Assembly: GCF_016649425.1 (NCBI RefSeq)
Contig: NZ_JADRCR010000002.1
Coordinates: 692,575-756,574 of the forward strand
Reading direction: 5' to 3'
Origin: Limnobaculum allomyrinae
Lineage (GTDB): Bacteria > Pseudomonadota > Gammaproteobacteria > Enterobacterales > Enterobacteriaceae
DNA: 64,000 bases
Notes under the pieces: generated by a model
What the model was told of the DNA's origin: nothing
The model's input: the letters and a program-made list of their open reading frames with translations, nothing else
The model's database searches: none
Position numbers and translations under genes: made by a program
Shown: positions 44,501-58,770 of the stretch, piece after piece
Layout: every line of letters starts with the position of its first letter
Position numbering within the stretch: the first letter of the stretch is position 1

Positions 44501-47500
44501 TCGCCGGTAATAACACCTTTATCAGCGGTTTTAGTGCGACAGGATTAGCCTTGTTGAGCGGTGGAGGTACGGTTGACTCTAATGGATTTGATATTGCTAC
44601 TGATAATGCGTTTAGTGGCGTCGGGTTACTGACCAAAACGGGGGCGGGTACTTTTACTCTGACAGGAACAAGTACACATACCGGTGGTACTAAAGTGTCC
44701 GGGGGTGTATTACGTTTAACCAATGCAGGTTCGATCGGCAGTTCTGCCGTCACGATTGATTCTGCAGGAACATTGTTTGTTGACTCTCCTTCATTGGGTA
44801 ATTACCAGTTCAATAACGGTTTAGCCGGTAATGGCACACTGTTAGTTTCATTACTGGATAAAACCAATACTTTCCAGTTTGGTAGTGGAACAGGAAATCT
44901 GTTTGCCGGTACCGTTCAACTGGGTAACAGCACATTTACGCTGTCAGGTAATAATACGGTTGCGTTGACTGATGCCACATTACAGCTTGATACCGGCAGT
45001 ACCGTTATTGTTGGCAGCGGAACCCAAACTGTTGGTGGCGTGGTGTTTAATGGCGGCACCTTGCGTTTTGAAAACCTGCCGACCGGCGTGATTAGTACCG
45101 ATATCTTGACATTAGGAAGCGGGACAATAGCCGTCAGCCCTGACAATATTGTTAATAGCACCGTCAATATTTTACAACAGGACGAAGGGGCTAACTTTCG
45201 CCTGATTACCGCCGGTAGTGTAACCGGAGACACATCAGGTTTGACGCTGACGGACTTATCTAATAACGCTATTGTGGACACAGCCAATATACAGCAAGGG
45301 GGAGATACGGTAGCGATTGGTAGCTATGCTATTTCTCTTGGGAGTGATGCTACCGGGCTATATAGCCATTATGCGTTGACAGGATTGCAACTGTTAAGCG
45401 GTTTTACTACGACTTTATCTAACGATGCTACCACACCAAGTGGCGCGGATGAGCTGCATGCTCTGATTACCGGAGATGGCGATCTTGCTATTAATGCCGG
45501 TACCAGTATCACGTTAAATAACAGCAGCAATAGTTACACCGGCAATACCTACATTGACGGCGGTACACTGATTCTGGGGGCCGATAATGTATTAGGGGCA
45601 GGAAAGAGCCTATGGTATCGAGCCAATAACAGCGTGGTTGATTTGAATGGTAAGACACATATTGTCTCTCTGTTGACCAATAATAACGGTATCACCGGTG
45701 CAACGCTGAATATCAACGGCGGTAATCTGACCCTCAGAGGTAATACGGAATCAGTGTTTGCAGTTGGCCTGATAGGCAGTAGTGGTTCAGTCACCATCGA
45801 TAATGGCAATAGCACAGGGCTTACCCTGACGGGCAATAATACTTACACCGGTGATATGACCATCAACAGTGGTTCCTCTTTGACCATTGACGGAACCGGA
45901 AGCTATGCCGGTGATATCACCGACAATGGCAGCCTGATTTTTACCAATAGTGCCGATTTAACCTATGCCGGAATCGTCAGCGGTAGTGGAACACTGGAGA
46001 AAAATTCTGCTGCAACCACACTGATTCTGACCGGTGATAACACCTTTACCGGCTCCACATTAATTAGTGGCGGCACGTTACAAATTGGTTCCGGTGGTAG
46101 CAGCGGCAGTATTACGGGCAATATTGTCAATAACGATGCGCTGAGTTTTAACCGTTCGGATGATATCACTTATGCCGGCGTGCTATCCGGTACTGGCTCG
46201 TTAACTAAGCTGGGTGGTGGTTCACTGACATTAAGTGCGGCGGATTCTTCTCAGGGGAATGTGGCCGTTAATGCTGGCTCATTAATTTTTTCACAGTCGG
46301 GTGATTTTAATGCTGCCAGCCTGACAACGGCATCCGGTGCGACAACCACGTTGAATGACAATTCAACCCTGAATATTAGTGGCGTCTTCACCCAAAGTTC
46401 AGGTTCTACATTAAACGTCACTCTGGGAGTAAATGAACCCGTCATTACTGCCAATACAGCAGTACTTGACGGCACGCTGAATGTCGAAGGTATTGATTCA
46501 GCAATTACACCAACCAGCGCCAGTGCACTGGCCAACAGTACCACTACGATGATTCATACTACCGGTGGAATTACCGGTAATTTCAGCACGATTAATGTCG
46601 GTAGTGCTACCAGTGAATATGACTATCTGACGATTAGTGGTTTTAAGAGTAGTGATGGGCTTGATTACGATATTGGTTATGGTCTGACCTGGCTGGCAGG
46701 GCCGGCATTGGGGAATGGTACCTTTACCCTGACTAATAGTGATGACATCTTTAATGTAGATGTGGTTCTGGCAGATCAGAGCGGCCCATTTACCAGCGGT
46801 TGGGATGGTAACAGCCTGACCAAAGAGGGGGATGGCACACTTTTACTCTCTGCGGTAAATACCTACACCGGAGCAACTTTGCTCCGTGGTGGAACATTGC
46901 AAACCGGAATTGAGAATGCCTTTGCCACCAGTTCCAGAGTAAGTATTGCCAATGGTGCAACATTGGATCTGAATGATTTTGATCAACAGGCTAATAATCT
47001 CTTTGGTGCCGGGCAGATCGATTTAGGTAGCGCAACACTAACAGCCAATATCACTATAGGGTCAATATTTGAAGGGAATATTATTGGTACCGGCAGCCTG
47101 ATTAAAACGGGATCAAATAATTTTTCATTGAGTGGAGTCAATAGTTACACCGGTGGAACGGTCATTGAAAATGGCATCCTTGCGCTGTCCAATATGAATG
47201 CCGCGGGTAGTGGCGAAATAGATAACCATAGCTCATTAAGATTGGAGAGCGACAATAACGAAACATTATTCAATAAGCTAAGTGGTGTTGGTTTTTTGAT
47301 TAAGGAAGGGGATGGTGTCGTTACTCTGGCTGGCTCAGGTTCCGGTCAGGGAGGAATCGATCTTAATACCGGGGGATTGGTTTTTGCTCAGGGCGATACC
47401 TTTAATGCCCAATATCTGAGTCTGAATTACAATACTTCCATTGGTATTGCTGCCAACACCTCAGTGAATCTGTCTGACAGATTAGCCTTAAATGATACAA

Positions 47501-48876
47501 CCATAATGAGTGTTGCACTAGGCAACGCTAACCCTATTGTTACAGCCAATACCGCAACCCTGGGTGGTGTATTAAATATTACCGGTATTGATGATGGCAT
47601 CACAGTAGCGAATGCCAGCGATTTGGCGGCAACCCAAAAAACCATTATTCATACTCTGAGTAGCCTGACGGGTGATTTTGCCAGCGTTGATTTCGGCGGT
47701 GCGACCAGTTCGGTAGATTATCTGACCCTCAGCTCAGGGGTTAACGGTCTGGATTACAACGTTGGTTTTGGCCTGACCTGGCTGGCTGGCCCAACACAGG
47801 GCAATGGTCTGTTCACTCTCAGCGATACTGCAGATAGCTTTAATGTGGATGTGGTTCTGGCGGATCAAACCGGGCCGTTTACCAGCACCTGGGACGGTAA
47901 AACCCTGACCAAAGAAGGTCTTGGTTTGCTGCAACTCTCCTCTGTGAATACTTATACCGGCAGCACGCTGATTAATGCCGGTACGCTGCAAACGGGTATC
48001 GCCAATGCTTTTGCTACCAGTGGTGATGTAGCGGTAGCCGCTGGAGCCACGCTAAATCTCAATGGTTTTGCCCAACAGGCCAATAATTTGAGCGGTGGTG
48101 GTCATATCACTTTAGGGGCCGGAGCGCTGACAGCCAACAACACCGCAGACAGTCAATTTAGTGGAGATATTAACGGAACCGGCAGTTTGATTAAGTCAGG
48201 GACTGGTGTTCTAACGCTAAGTGGCCTTAATGGTTACAGTGGCGGCACTACCATTAGTACCGGTAAATTGATAGCAACTCAGAGTGGGGCATTCGGTAGC
48301 GGAGATATTACCGATAATAGTGCCCTTGAACTTAATTTTGCTGCCGATGGAACGCTGGCCAATAAGATAACTGGCAGTGGCGATTTAGTGAAAAGTGGTG
48401 CAGGTAATGCACAATTAACCAGTACAGGTATTGTTTTAAATCGGGTGGATGTTAATGAAGGTACCTTGACATTTGATACCGGTGATTATGTACAACTGGC
48501 TGGATTAACCACCGCCAGTGGCGCGACAACAACGATTGAGAGTAATACGTCATTAAGTGTTTCAACGTTACAACTGATCCAAAATAGTGGCGCCACACTG
48601 AATGTGGCAAAAGGTACTTCTCTGTTACCGGTCATTGCTGCCGGTTCAGCCGTGTTGGATGGGACTCTGAACCTTACCGGCTACAATTTTAGCACCGTCG
48701 GAAGTGCCAGCGCTTTGGATGATACGGTATATACCATTATTCATACCACTGCTGGTATCACGGGTGATTTCAGTAGTCTTAACTTGAACGGTAGCGCCAG
48801 TCCGGTTGATTATCTGACTTTGGATGGACGGATTATCAATGGTCTGGATTATAACGTAGGCTTCGGTTTAACCTGA
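41530..48876 (+). pseudogene. malT: Chimera: N-terminal 432 codons of malT fused in frame to an autotransporter passenger, ended by TGA
   Basis: Codons 1-432 (to about 42825) are clear Mal[13 protein letters not shown] start, Walker A SPAGYGKT (39-46), [15 protein letters not shown] (Walker B), the arm/winged segments and [18 protein letters not shown]. coli MalT goes on to about 901 residues with a sugar-sensing repeat domain and a LuxR-type HTH. Here, after VNLIL, the frame runs straight into [18 protein letters not shown] and then some 2000 residues of Gly/Asn/Thr/Ser-rich autotransporter beta-helix repeats (GTGTLTLSG-type PATR motifs). No sensor, no DNA-binding domain and no export signal remain. 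The frame ends at TGA 48874-48876, where sister repeats have the Trp of GLTW. Regulation would be from the malT promoter. Either a deletion fusion or an assembly join; the product would be neither a working MalT nor an exported autotransporter. Confidence 0.85.
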
Positions 48877-51800
48877 CTGGAAGGGGCTGCCCGGGGTAAT
48901 GGCATATTCACCCTTACTGATACGGCAGATAGCTTTAATGTGGATGTGGTTCTGGCGGATCAAACCGGGCCGTTTACCAGCACCTGGGACGGTAAAACCC
49001 TGACCAAAGAAGGTCTTGGTTTGCTGCAACTCTCCTCTGTGAATACTTATACCGGCAGCACGCTGATTAATGCCGGTACTCTGCAAACAGGTATCGCGAA
49101 TGCCTTTGCCACCAGCGGCGATGTCAATATCGCCAGCAATGCTACGTTGGATCTGAATAGCTTTGCTCAACAGGCTAATAATCTGGCGGGTAGTGGTCAT
49201 ATTACATTGGGTTCAGGGGTATTAACGGCAAACAGCAACGCGGATACCATTTTCAACGGTGATATCAGCGGCACCGGCAGTTTGATTAAAGCCGGAGCCA
49301 GCCAGTTAACATTAAGTGGACTCAATCTCTATAGCGGTGGTACCACCATCAGCGCCGGTACGTTGAAAGCGACACAAAGTGGTGCGTTGGGCTCCGGTAG
49401 CATTACCAATAGCGGTACGCTGGAGTTAAATTTTGCCGCTGATAATTCTCTTAGCAATATTCTCAGCGGCAACGGTAGTCTGGTCAAAACTGGCGTGGGG
49501 AATGCCACGCTGTCTGGAGTTGGCTCCTCTCAGGGGGCGATAAACGTTAATCAAGGGGCGTTAACACTGGCGCAAAGCGGCGCTTTTAATGCCAGTAGTT
49601 TAACAACCGATACTGATGCCACTATCTCTCTGGGCATTGATTCTGCTCTCAATATTTCCGGAGCACTGACCCAAAATAGCGGTGCGACACTGGATGTCAC
49701 ATTAGGCACCATTAATCCGTTGATTACTGCAGGAAGCGCGGCATTAGACGGAGTATTAAACGTTACCGGATTGGATACCAGCGATATTCCAACTCAGGCC
49801 AGCGAACTGGCAACGGCAAGATGGAATATTATTCATACTACCAGCGGTATTATTGGTGATTTTAGCAGTGTGAATTTAAGTGGGGCCAGCAGCTCGGTAG
49901 ATTATCTGACTCTGGCGGGACGCATTGTTAACGGTGTTGATTATAGCGTAGGTTTTGGGCTGACCTGGCTGGAGGGCTCGGCACAAGGGAATGGTATCTT
50001 TACTCTGGCTGAAAGTGATGACAATTTTAATGTTGATGTGGTTCTCGCCGATCGGACGGGGCCTTTCACCAGCGGTTGGGATGGTAAGACATTAACCAAA
50101 GAAGGGTTGGGAACGCTACAACTCTCCTCAGTGAACACCTACACCGGAAGTACTTTAATTAATCAGGGAACTTTACTGGCCGGAGTAGCCAATGCTTTTG
50201 CTTCCAGTAGTGATGTGAGTATTGCCAGTGATGCTACGTTAAATCTGAATAACCTGGCACAGCAGGCTAATAATTTAAGTGGAACCGGTCACATCATTTT
50301 AGGAACGGCAGCATTAACTACCAATAACAATACGGATACCACATTTGGCGGCACGATTGATGGTAACGGTAGCCTGAATAAATTGGGAGCCGGTACGCTA
50401 ACATTAAGTGGCACAAATAGTTACAGCAATGGTACCACCATTAGTGCCGGTCGATTGAAAGCGACTCAGGGCGATGCGCTGGGTACAGGCGATATCACCA
50501 ATAATGCAACGCTTGAACTGAATTTTGCCAGCGATAGCGTCCTGGATAATGTACTGAGCGGTACCGGCGATCTGGTGAAATCCGGTGACGGTAAAGCAAC
50601 GTTGACGGGAGTGGGTTCCTCACAGAATAACGTTGAGATTAATGACGGAACCTTAACGCTGGCACTAGGCGATGTATTCTCTGCCGGCGACCTGAATACG
50701 GCAGATGGTGCAATAATCGATATTGCTGAGGATACAACGGTTGAACTAAGCGGCGCTCTGACCCAAAGCAACAGTGCGGCGCTGAATGTTGCATTGGGAA
50801 GTAGCACCAGCTCAATAATCACTGCCGATAGTGCAATATTGAGCGGTACGCTAAATATCACCGGTTTTGCTGCGGATGCGCCGGCCAGCGCCAGTGAATT
50901 GGCCAATTCACAATACACTATCGTGCATACTTTAAATGGCATCACCGGAGATTTCTCCAGTGTTAATCTGGGTGGTGCAACCAGTGCCGTAGACTATCTG
51001 ACGTTAGCCGGCAAAGTGGTTAACGGCACAGACTACGATGTTGGCTTGGGTTTAACCTGGCTGGCGGGAAATACGCCGGGCAATGGCACTTTTACGCTAA
51101 CCAATCTAACTGACAATTTTAATGTTGATGTCGTATTGGCGGATCAGACCGGTACTTTTGTCAGTGGCTGGGATGGAAAAAGCCTGACTAAAGAGGGGCT
51201 GGGGCTTCTGCAACTCTCTTCGGTAAATACCTATACTGGCAGCACGCTGATTAATGCAGGAACGTTACGGGCAGGCATTGCTAATGCCTTTACTTCCAGC
51301 AGTAATGTGAATATTGCCAGTGATGCCACCTTAGATTTAAACAATCTGGCACAGCAGACTAACGACCTGAGTGGAACGGGGCATATTACGCTGGGAAGTG
51401 GTGTTCTGACTGCCAATAATCTGAACAATACCAGCTTCGGCGGCGATATTAGTGGAAGCGGCAGTCTGATTAAAACCGGAACAGGGATACTCACCCTGAG
51501 CGGCTTGAGTAATTATAGCGGTGGCACAGTCATTAATGCCGGAACATTAAAAGCGACTCAAGGCGGCGTTGCCGGGAGTGGTAGCATCGCTAACAATAGC
51601 ATTTTTGAGTTGAATTTTGTTGGCAACAGTACGCTGGAAAATGTTCTGACAGGCAATGGTAATCTGATAAAAACCGGTGCAGGGAATGCCACATTAACCG
51701 GAACCGGTTCAGTTCAGGGAGCTATCAATGTAAATAGCGGAACCCTGACACTGGCTCAGGGTGACACCTTTACCGCGAGTAGCCTGAATACGGCAACCGG

Positions 51801-54800
51801 AGCTACCACGGCGATCGCCAGTGATACCCAACTTAATATCGGTGGTGCCTTAGTCCAAAGCGATGGTGCAATTTTGAATGTCGCTTTGGGCAGTACACAA
51901 CCTATCATTACGGCAAATACAGCAACACTGGATGGAGCACTGAATATCAGTGGTTTTACTACCGGTGCACCTGACAGTGCCAGTGAGTTAACCAGTACAG
52001 CGTTCACCATCGTTCACACTACCGGTGGAATTACCGGCGACTTCAGTAGCCTCAGTTTGGGCGGCGCAACCAGTAGCGTGGATTATCTGACGTTGACGGG
52101 TAAGGTGGTTAACGGTCTTGATTATAATGTGGGTTTTGGCCTGACCTGGGAAGCGGGTAGTGCATTAGGGAATGGTACCTTTACCCTGACCAATACATCA
52201 GACAACTTTAATGCGGATGTAGTACTGGCAGATCAAAGCGGTATCTTCGCCAGCGGCTGGGATGGTAAGAGCCTGACCAAAGAAGGATTGGGTACCCTGC
52301 AACTCTCTTCAGCCAATACTTATACCGGTAGCACCCGAATTAATAACGGTACTTTGCAAACGGGGATCGCCGACGCTTTTACCTTCAGTAGTGAGATAGT
52401 GGTAGGTAGTAATGCCACGTTGGATTTGAACGATTTTAATCAGCAGGCTAATAACCTGAGCGGTAGCGGCAGCATTCTGCTGGGCAGTGCCGAATTGACG
52501 GCCAACAATAGTTTAGATACTACACTCAGCGGTGTTATTGATGGTTCCGGTAGCCTGATGAAAGAGGGTACCGGTACGCTGACATTAAGCGGTATCAATA
52601 CTTATCAGGGTGGCACGACCATCAGCAGAGGAACGCTGGTGATTAATCAGGGTGGTGCGTTAGGTTCGGGTAGCGTCAATAATGGCGATATTCTGGAGTT
52701 GGATTTCAGTGGTAGCAGCACATTAAGTAACTTACTCAGCGGTAGTGGTTATCTGGTGAAAACCGGTTCCGGTATTGCCATATTAGACAGCCTTGGTTCA
52801 ACTCAGGGCAATGTTGCTGTTAATCAAGGCACTTTGGTTTTTGCTCAAAACGGTATATTCAATGCCGATCTGTTGACAACCGCTGATGGGGCAACAACCT
52901 CTCTGGCGGGAGAGTCGATTCTGAATCTGAGCGGTGCGCTAATCCAAAACACCAGTTCAGTGCTAAATGTTGCTGTAGGGAGTGGTCAAACAGCTATTAA
53001 TGCAGATACCGCTTCATTAGGGGGATCGCTTTATGTCACGGGATTCAACGCCAGTGAGCCAACCAGCGCCAGTGCATTAGCTGACTCTGAATTCACCGTT
53101 ATTCATACCGTCAATGGTATCACTAATGATTTCTCAACAGTGAATTTGGGTGATGCTGCCAGTAGTGTGGACTACCTGACATTGGCTGGTCGAATAGTCA
53201 ATAATTCTGACTACAACGTTGGTTTTGGTCTGACCTGGCAGGCGGGGGATGCGCTGGGCAACGGTACTTTCACTTTAGCCAATGCCGGTGACCTGTTTAA
53301 TGTGGATGTGGTTCTGGCGGATCAAACCGGCACCTTTACCAGCGGCTGGGACGGTAAAACCCTGACCAAACAGGGGTTGGGAACCTTGCAACTTTCTTCG
53401 GTGAATACCTACACCGGCAGCACCCTGATTAATGGCGGTACGCTGCAAACGGGTATTGCCAATGCCTTTGCCACCAGCAGCGATATCACCGTGGCGAGTG
53501 GTGCCACGCTGGATCTGAATGGCTTTGACCAGCAGGCGAATAACCTGAGTGGTAGCGGCAGCATTCTGTTAGGGAGTGCCGGTTTAACCGCGAATAACAA
53601 TACCAATACCGGCTTTAGCGGTGCGATTAGCGGCGCGGGTAGCCTGAGCAAAACCGGCACCGGTACGCTGACCTTAAGTGGAGTGAACAGCTATCAGGGT
53701 GGCAGCACCCTCAGCGCAGGTACGCTGGTGGCGACTCAGGGCAGTGCTCTGGGAAGCGGTGCCGTTGATAATGGAGCAACGCTGGAGCTGAATTTCGCCG
53801 GTGACAGTACATTAGCTAATGTGCTGAGCGGCAGCGGAGCGCTGACCAAAACCGGAGCCGGTGTTGCCACACTGAGTGGTTCTGGCTCGACGCAGGGAGT
53901 GATTAACGTCAATCAGGGCACGCTGAACTTTGCCCAGAGCGGTGTGTTTAATGGCAGTAGCCTGACTACGGCAGATGCAGCCATCACGTCGGTGGCTGCT
54001 GATTCATCACTTAACCTGACCGGTGGTTTAACACAAAACTCAACGGCTGTATTGAATGTGGCGGTGGGTAGCGTTCAGCCAGTGATCACGGCAGATACCG
54101 CCACGTTAGACGGTACACTGAATATTACCGGCTTTACCACCGGCGCACCAACCAGCGCCAGTGCCTTAACCAATACTGAATTTAAGGTAATACATACCAC
54201 CGGTGGTATCACGGGTGATTTTTCAACCGTCAACCTGAGCGGCGCCACCAGCAATGTGGATTACCTGATTCTGGCTGGGAAAGTCGTGAATGGTCTGGAT
54301 TACAACGTAGGTTTTGGTCTGACCTGGCAGGCGGGGGATGCGCTGGGCAACGGTACTTTCACTTTAGCCAATGCCGGTGACCTGTTTAATGTGGATGTGG
54401 TACTGGCGGATCAAACCGGCACCTTTACCAGCGGCTGGGACGGTAAAACCCTGACCAAACAGGGGTTGGGAACCTTACAACTCTCTTCGGTGAATACCTA
54501 CACCGGCAGTACCCTGATTAATGGCGGTACGCTGCAAACGGGTATTGCCAATGCCTTTGCCACCAGCAGCGATATCACCGTGGCGAGTGGTGCCACGCTG
54601 GATCTGAATGGCTTTGACCAGCAGGCGAATAACCTGAGTGGTAGCGGCAGCATTCTGTTAGGGAGTGCCGGGTTAACCGCGAATAACAGTACCAATACCA
54701 CCTTTAGCGGTGCGATTAGCGGCGCGGGTAGCCTGAGCAAAACCGGCACCGGTACGCTGACCTTAAGTGGAGTGAACAGCTATCAGGGTGGCAGCACCCT

Positions 54801-57800
54801 CAGCGCAGGTACGCTGGTGGCGACTCAGGGCAGTGCTCTGGGAAGCGGTGCCGTTGATAATGGTGCAACGCTGGAGCTGAACTTCGCCGGTGACAGTACA
54901 TTAGCTAATGTGCTGAGCGGCAGCGGAGCGCTGACCAAAACCGGAGCCGGTGTTGCCACACTGAGTGGTTCTGGCTCGACGCAGGGAGTGATTAACGTCA
55001 ATCAGGGCACGCTGAACTTTGCCCAGAGCGGTGTGTTTAATGGCAGTAGCCTGACTACGGCAGATGCAGCCATCACGTCGGTGGCTGCTGATTCATCACT
55101 TAACCTGACCGGTGGTTTAACACAAAACTCAACGGCTGCGTTGAATGTGGCGGTGGGCAGTGTTCAGCCAGTGATCACGGCAGATACCGCCACGTTAGAC
55201 GGCACACTGAATATTACCGGCTTTACCACCGGCGCACCAACCAGCGCCAGCGCCTTAACCAATACTGAATTTAATGTCATACATACCACTGGTGGTATCA
55301 CGGGTGATTTTGCGACCGTCAACCTGAGCGGCGCCGCCAGCAATGTGGATTACCTGATTCTGGCTGGTCGGGTGGTGAATAATATTGACTACAACGTAGG
55401 TTTTGGTCTGACCTGGCAGGCGGGGGATGCGCTGGGCAACGGTACTTTCACTTTAGCCAATGCCGGTGACCTGTTTAATGTGGATGTGGTTCTGGCGGAT
55501 CAAACCGGCACCTTTACCAGCGGCTGGAACGGTAAAACCCTGACCAAACAGGGGGTGGGAACCTTACAACTTTCTTCGGTGAATACCTACACCGGCAGCA
55601 CCCTGATTAATGGCGGTACGCTGCAAACGGGCATTGCCAATGCCTTTGCCACCAGCAGCGATATCACCGTGGCGAGTGGTGCCACGCTGGATCTGAATGG
55701 CTTTGACCAGCAGGCGAATAACCTGAGTGGAACAGGCCATATCAGCCTGGGCAGCGCAACTTTGACCGCCAACAATACCGGCAATACCGCCTTTAGCGGT
55801 GATGTTAACGGTACCGGCAGTTTGATTAAAACTGGTACCGGGGTATTGACCCTGAGCGGATTAAATACCTATAGCGGCGGCAGTACTATTAGTGCCGGAA
55901 CATTGAAAGCCACTCAGGGCGGTATATTGGGTAGTGGCATGGTCACCAATAATGGCATCTTATTGCTCGACTTTTTAGCCAACAGTACGCTGGTTAATAG
56001 CCTGGCAGGCAGCGGAACCTTGATTAAAGTTGGTAGTGGTAATGCCACATTAAATGGTGCCGGTTCTTCTCAGGGGCTCGTTAATGTAGATGGTGGAACG
56101 CTAACGTTGGCACAAGGTGATACTTTCGTTGCCAGCAGCCTGAATACAGCAAGCGGAGCGACCACGGCAATAACTAATGATACCCGGGTTAATATTAGCG
56201 GCGGATTAATCCAAAGTAATGGTGCGACCCTTAATGTCGCGCTGGGAACAACACCACCAACCATTACGGCAAATACCGCGGCGCTGGATGGTGCATTGAA
56301 TATCAGTGGTTTTACCACCAATGCTCCGACTAACGCCAGTGAGTTGATAAATACACAATTTACTATTATCCATACTACCGGTGGCATCACTGGTGATTTC
56401 AGCAGCGTTAGCCTGGGGGGCGCTACCAATAGTGCAGATTATCTGCAACTGACAAGTCATGTGGTCAATGGTTTGGATTATAACATTGGTTTTGGCCTGA
56501 CCTGGGAGGCGGGTGATGCATCAGGTAATGGTACCTTTACGCTAACCAATGCTTCAGACAGCTTTAATGTGGATGTGGCACTGGCAGATCAAACCGGCAC
56601 CTTTACCAGCGGTTGGGATGGTCACAGCCTGACTAAAGAAGGGCTGGGCACACTACAACTCTCCTCAGTGAATACTTACACCGGCAGCACCCTGATTAAT
56701 AACGGTACCTTACAAACGGGAATTGCCAATACTTTTGCCACCAGCAGTGATGTAAATATTGGTGGTAGCGGAACTCTGGCATTAAATGGTTTTGCTCAAC
56801 AAGCGAATAATCTGAGTGGAATCGGTCATATAAACCTGGGTAGCGCAGCACTGACCGCCAACAATACTGCCAATTCTACCTTTAGTGGCGATATCAGTGG
56901 TGCAGGCAGTGTGATTAAAATCGGTACCGGGGAACTGACACTGAGCGGATTGAGTAACTATAGCGGCGGCAGCACCATTAATACCGGTATTTTGAAAGTA
57001 ACCCAGGGCGGCACGTTGGGAACCGGAACTGTCAGCAACAATAGCGTATTACAACTGGATTTCGCCGGTGACAGCACGCTGACCAACGTATTAAGCGGTA
57101 GCGGCAATCTGCTGAAGTCTGGCGCAGGAAATGCCACATTAAATGGCATGGGTTCTTCTCAGGGAGCCATCAATATCAATGCGGGTACATTAACATTCGC
57201 TCAGGGGGATGTCTTTAATGCCAGCAGTCTGACGACCACCAGTGGTAGCACTTTAGCGCTGGCAACCGATGCTTCACTTAATTTGAGTGGAGCATTAACG
57301 CAACAAAGCAATGCGACATTAAGCGTGAGATTAGGTTCTGTTGAACCATTGATTACGGCATCAACTGCCACGTTAAGCGGTACCTTAAAAGTAGAGGGTA
57401 TTGATACCAGCGGTATTCCTGATAAAGCCTCTGAAATACCGAATGGCCTGTTTACCATTATTCATACTACCGGTGGGATTAGCGGTGACTTTGACAGCGT
57501 TGATCTGAACGGCGCCAGCAGCTCCGCCGATTATTTAGTGGTTAATGCGGCGAAGAGTCTGAATAATAATGACTATAACGTGGGTTTTGGATTGACCTGG
57601 TTGGCAGGTGCAGATTTAGGGAATGGTACTTTTACGCTGGTTAATCAGGATGACACCTTTAATGTTGATATTGCATTACTGAATAGCGTTGCATCAGCAA
57701 CCGGCTGGGATGGCAAAAGCCTGACCAAAGAGGGGGCTGGTACACTGATTCTGTCTGCGGCAAATCTCTATACCGGTAATACGCAGGTGAATAATGGCCA

Positions 57801-58770
57801 ACTGCGTACTGATATTGCCAATGCTTTTGCTAATAGCTCCAGTGTAGTAATTGGCAATAACGGCACGCTCAATCTGAATAGTTTTGATCAGCAACTTAAT
57901 AATCTGACAGGTAGCGGCAAGGTTATCTTGGGGAATGCAGTTCTGACGGCTAACAATAATGCTGCCAGTACTTTTGATGGCGTGATAAACGGTTACGGTA
58001 GCGTAACTAAAACCGGTAGTGAAGCGCTGACCTTAAGCGGAATGAATTTCTACTCGGGTGGAACAACCATTACTCAGGGGCGATTGATTGGCACTCAGGG
58101 CAATGCATTGGGGGTTAATGAAATAGCCAACAATGCTGAACTGGAACTGGCATTTGCCCAAAACAGTATCCTGAATAATCAACTAACAGGAAGCGGTAGC
58201 TTAATTAAAAGCGGCGGTGGCATTGCCATACTGACCCATAATAATTCCAGTCAGGGTAACGTTTCTGTTAATCAGGGGGTATTGCACCTGACTCAGGAAG
58301 GGGTATTTAACGCAGCTAATTATAATTCAGCAGCGGGCGCCACGACTTCACTGGCAACCAACGCCACGTTGGCCGTCAGTAATCAGTTCAATATTGACGG
58401 AGTACTGGATGTGGTTGCACGCGGTAATCCACCGCTAATTACAGCAGGTACTGCTAATATCGGCAGTGCAGCTGTAATTAATGTGGCGGGTTACAGCGCG
58501 CCGGAAACCGCCACTGCCAGTCAGTTGGCCAATAGCCTGTTTACTATTATTCAAACATCGGCACCGGGAAACCTGACGGGGCACTTTGCCAGCGGAACTG
58601 CAGGCGGAGCCGTGAGCCCGGTTGATTATCTGTCGATAACATCAATTAATGATGGCTATAAGTTTGATGTTGGTCTGGCATTAAGCTGGTATGCCGCTCA
58701 TACCGGATTGCCGGCCAAAGCCACCGGTAACTTTACCCTCACAGCTCAAAATGAATACTTTGATTTAGAT
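46680..58770 (+). repeat. Twelve-unit array of about 1.09-kb repeats inside the autotransporter
   Basis: The GLTW marker recurs near 46683, 47770, 48865, 49960, 51052, 52138, 53227, 54316, 55405, 56497, 57589 and, degenerate, 58680. Steps are about 1086-1095 bp (362-365 codons). The units at 53221, 54310 and 55399 are nearly identical at DNA level with a step of exactly 1089 bp; the third stays alike until about 55730 and then changes abruptly. Confidence 0.9.

Noticed and set aside
41530-48876. MalT-autotransporter as a working secreted regulator
   Set aside because: No Sec signal or ESPR precedes the passenger, the DNA-binding domain is missing, and two nonsense codons interrupt the frame.
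46680-58770. Regular repeats as a CRISPR array
   Set aside because: The period is about 1.09 kb, coding and in frame; no 25-40-bp repeats with unique spacers.
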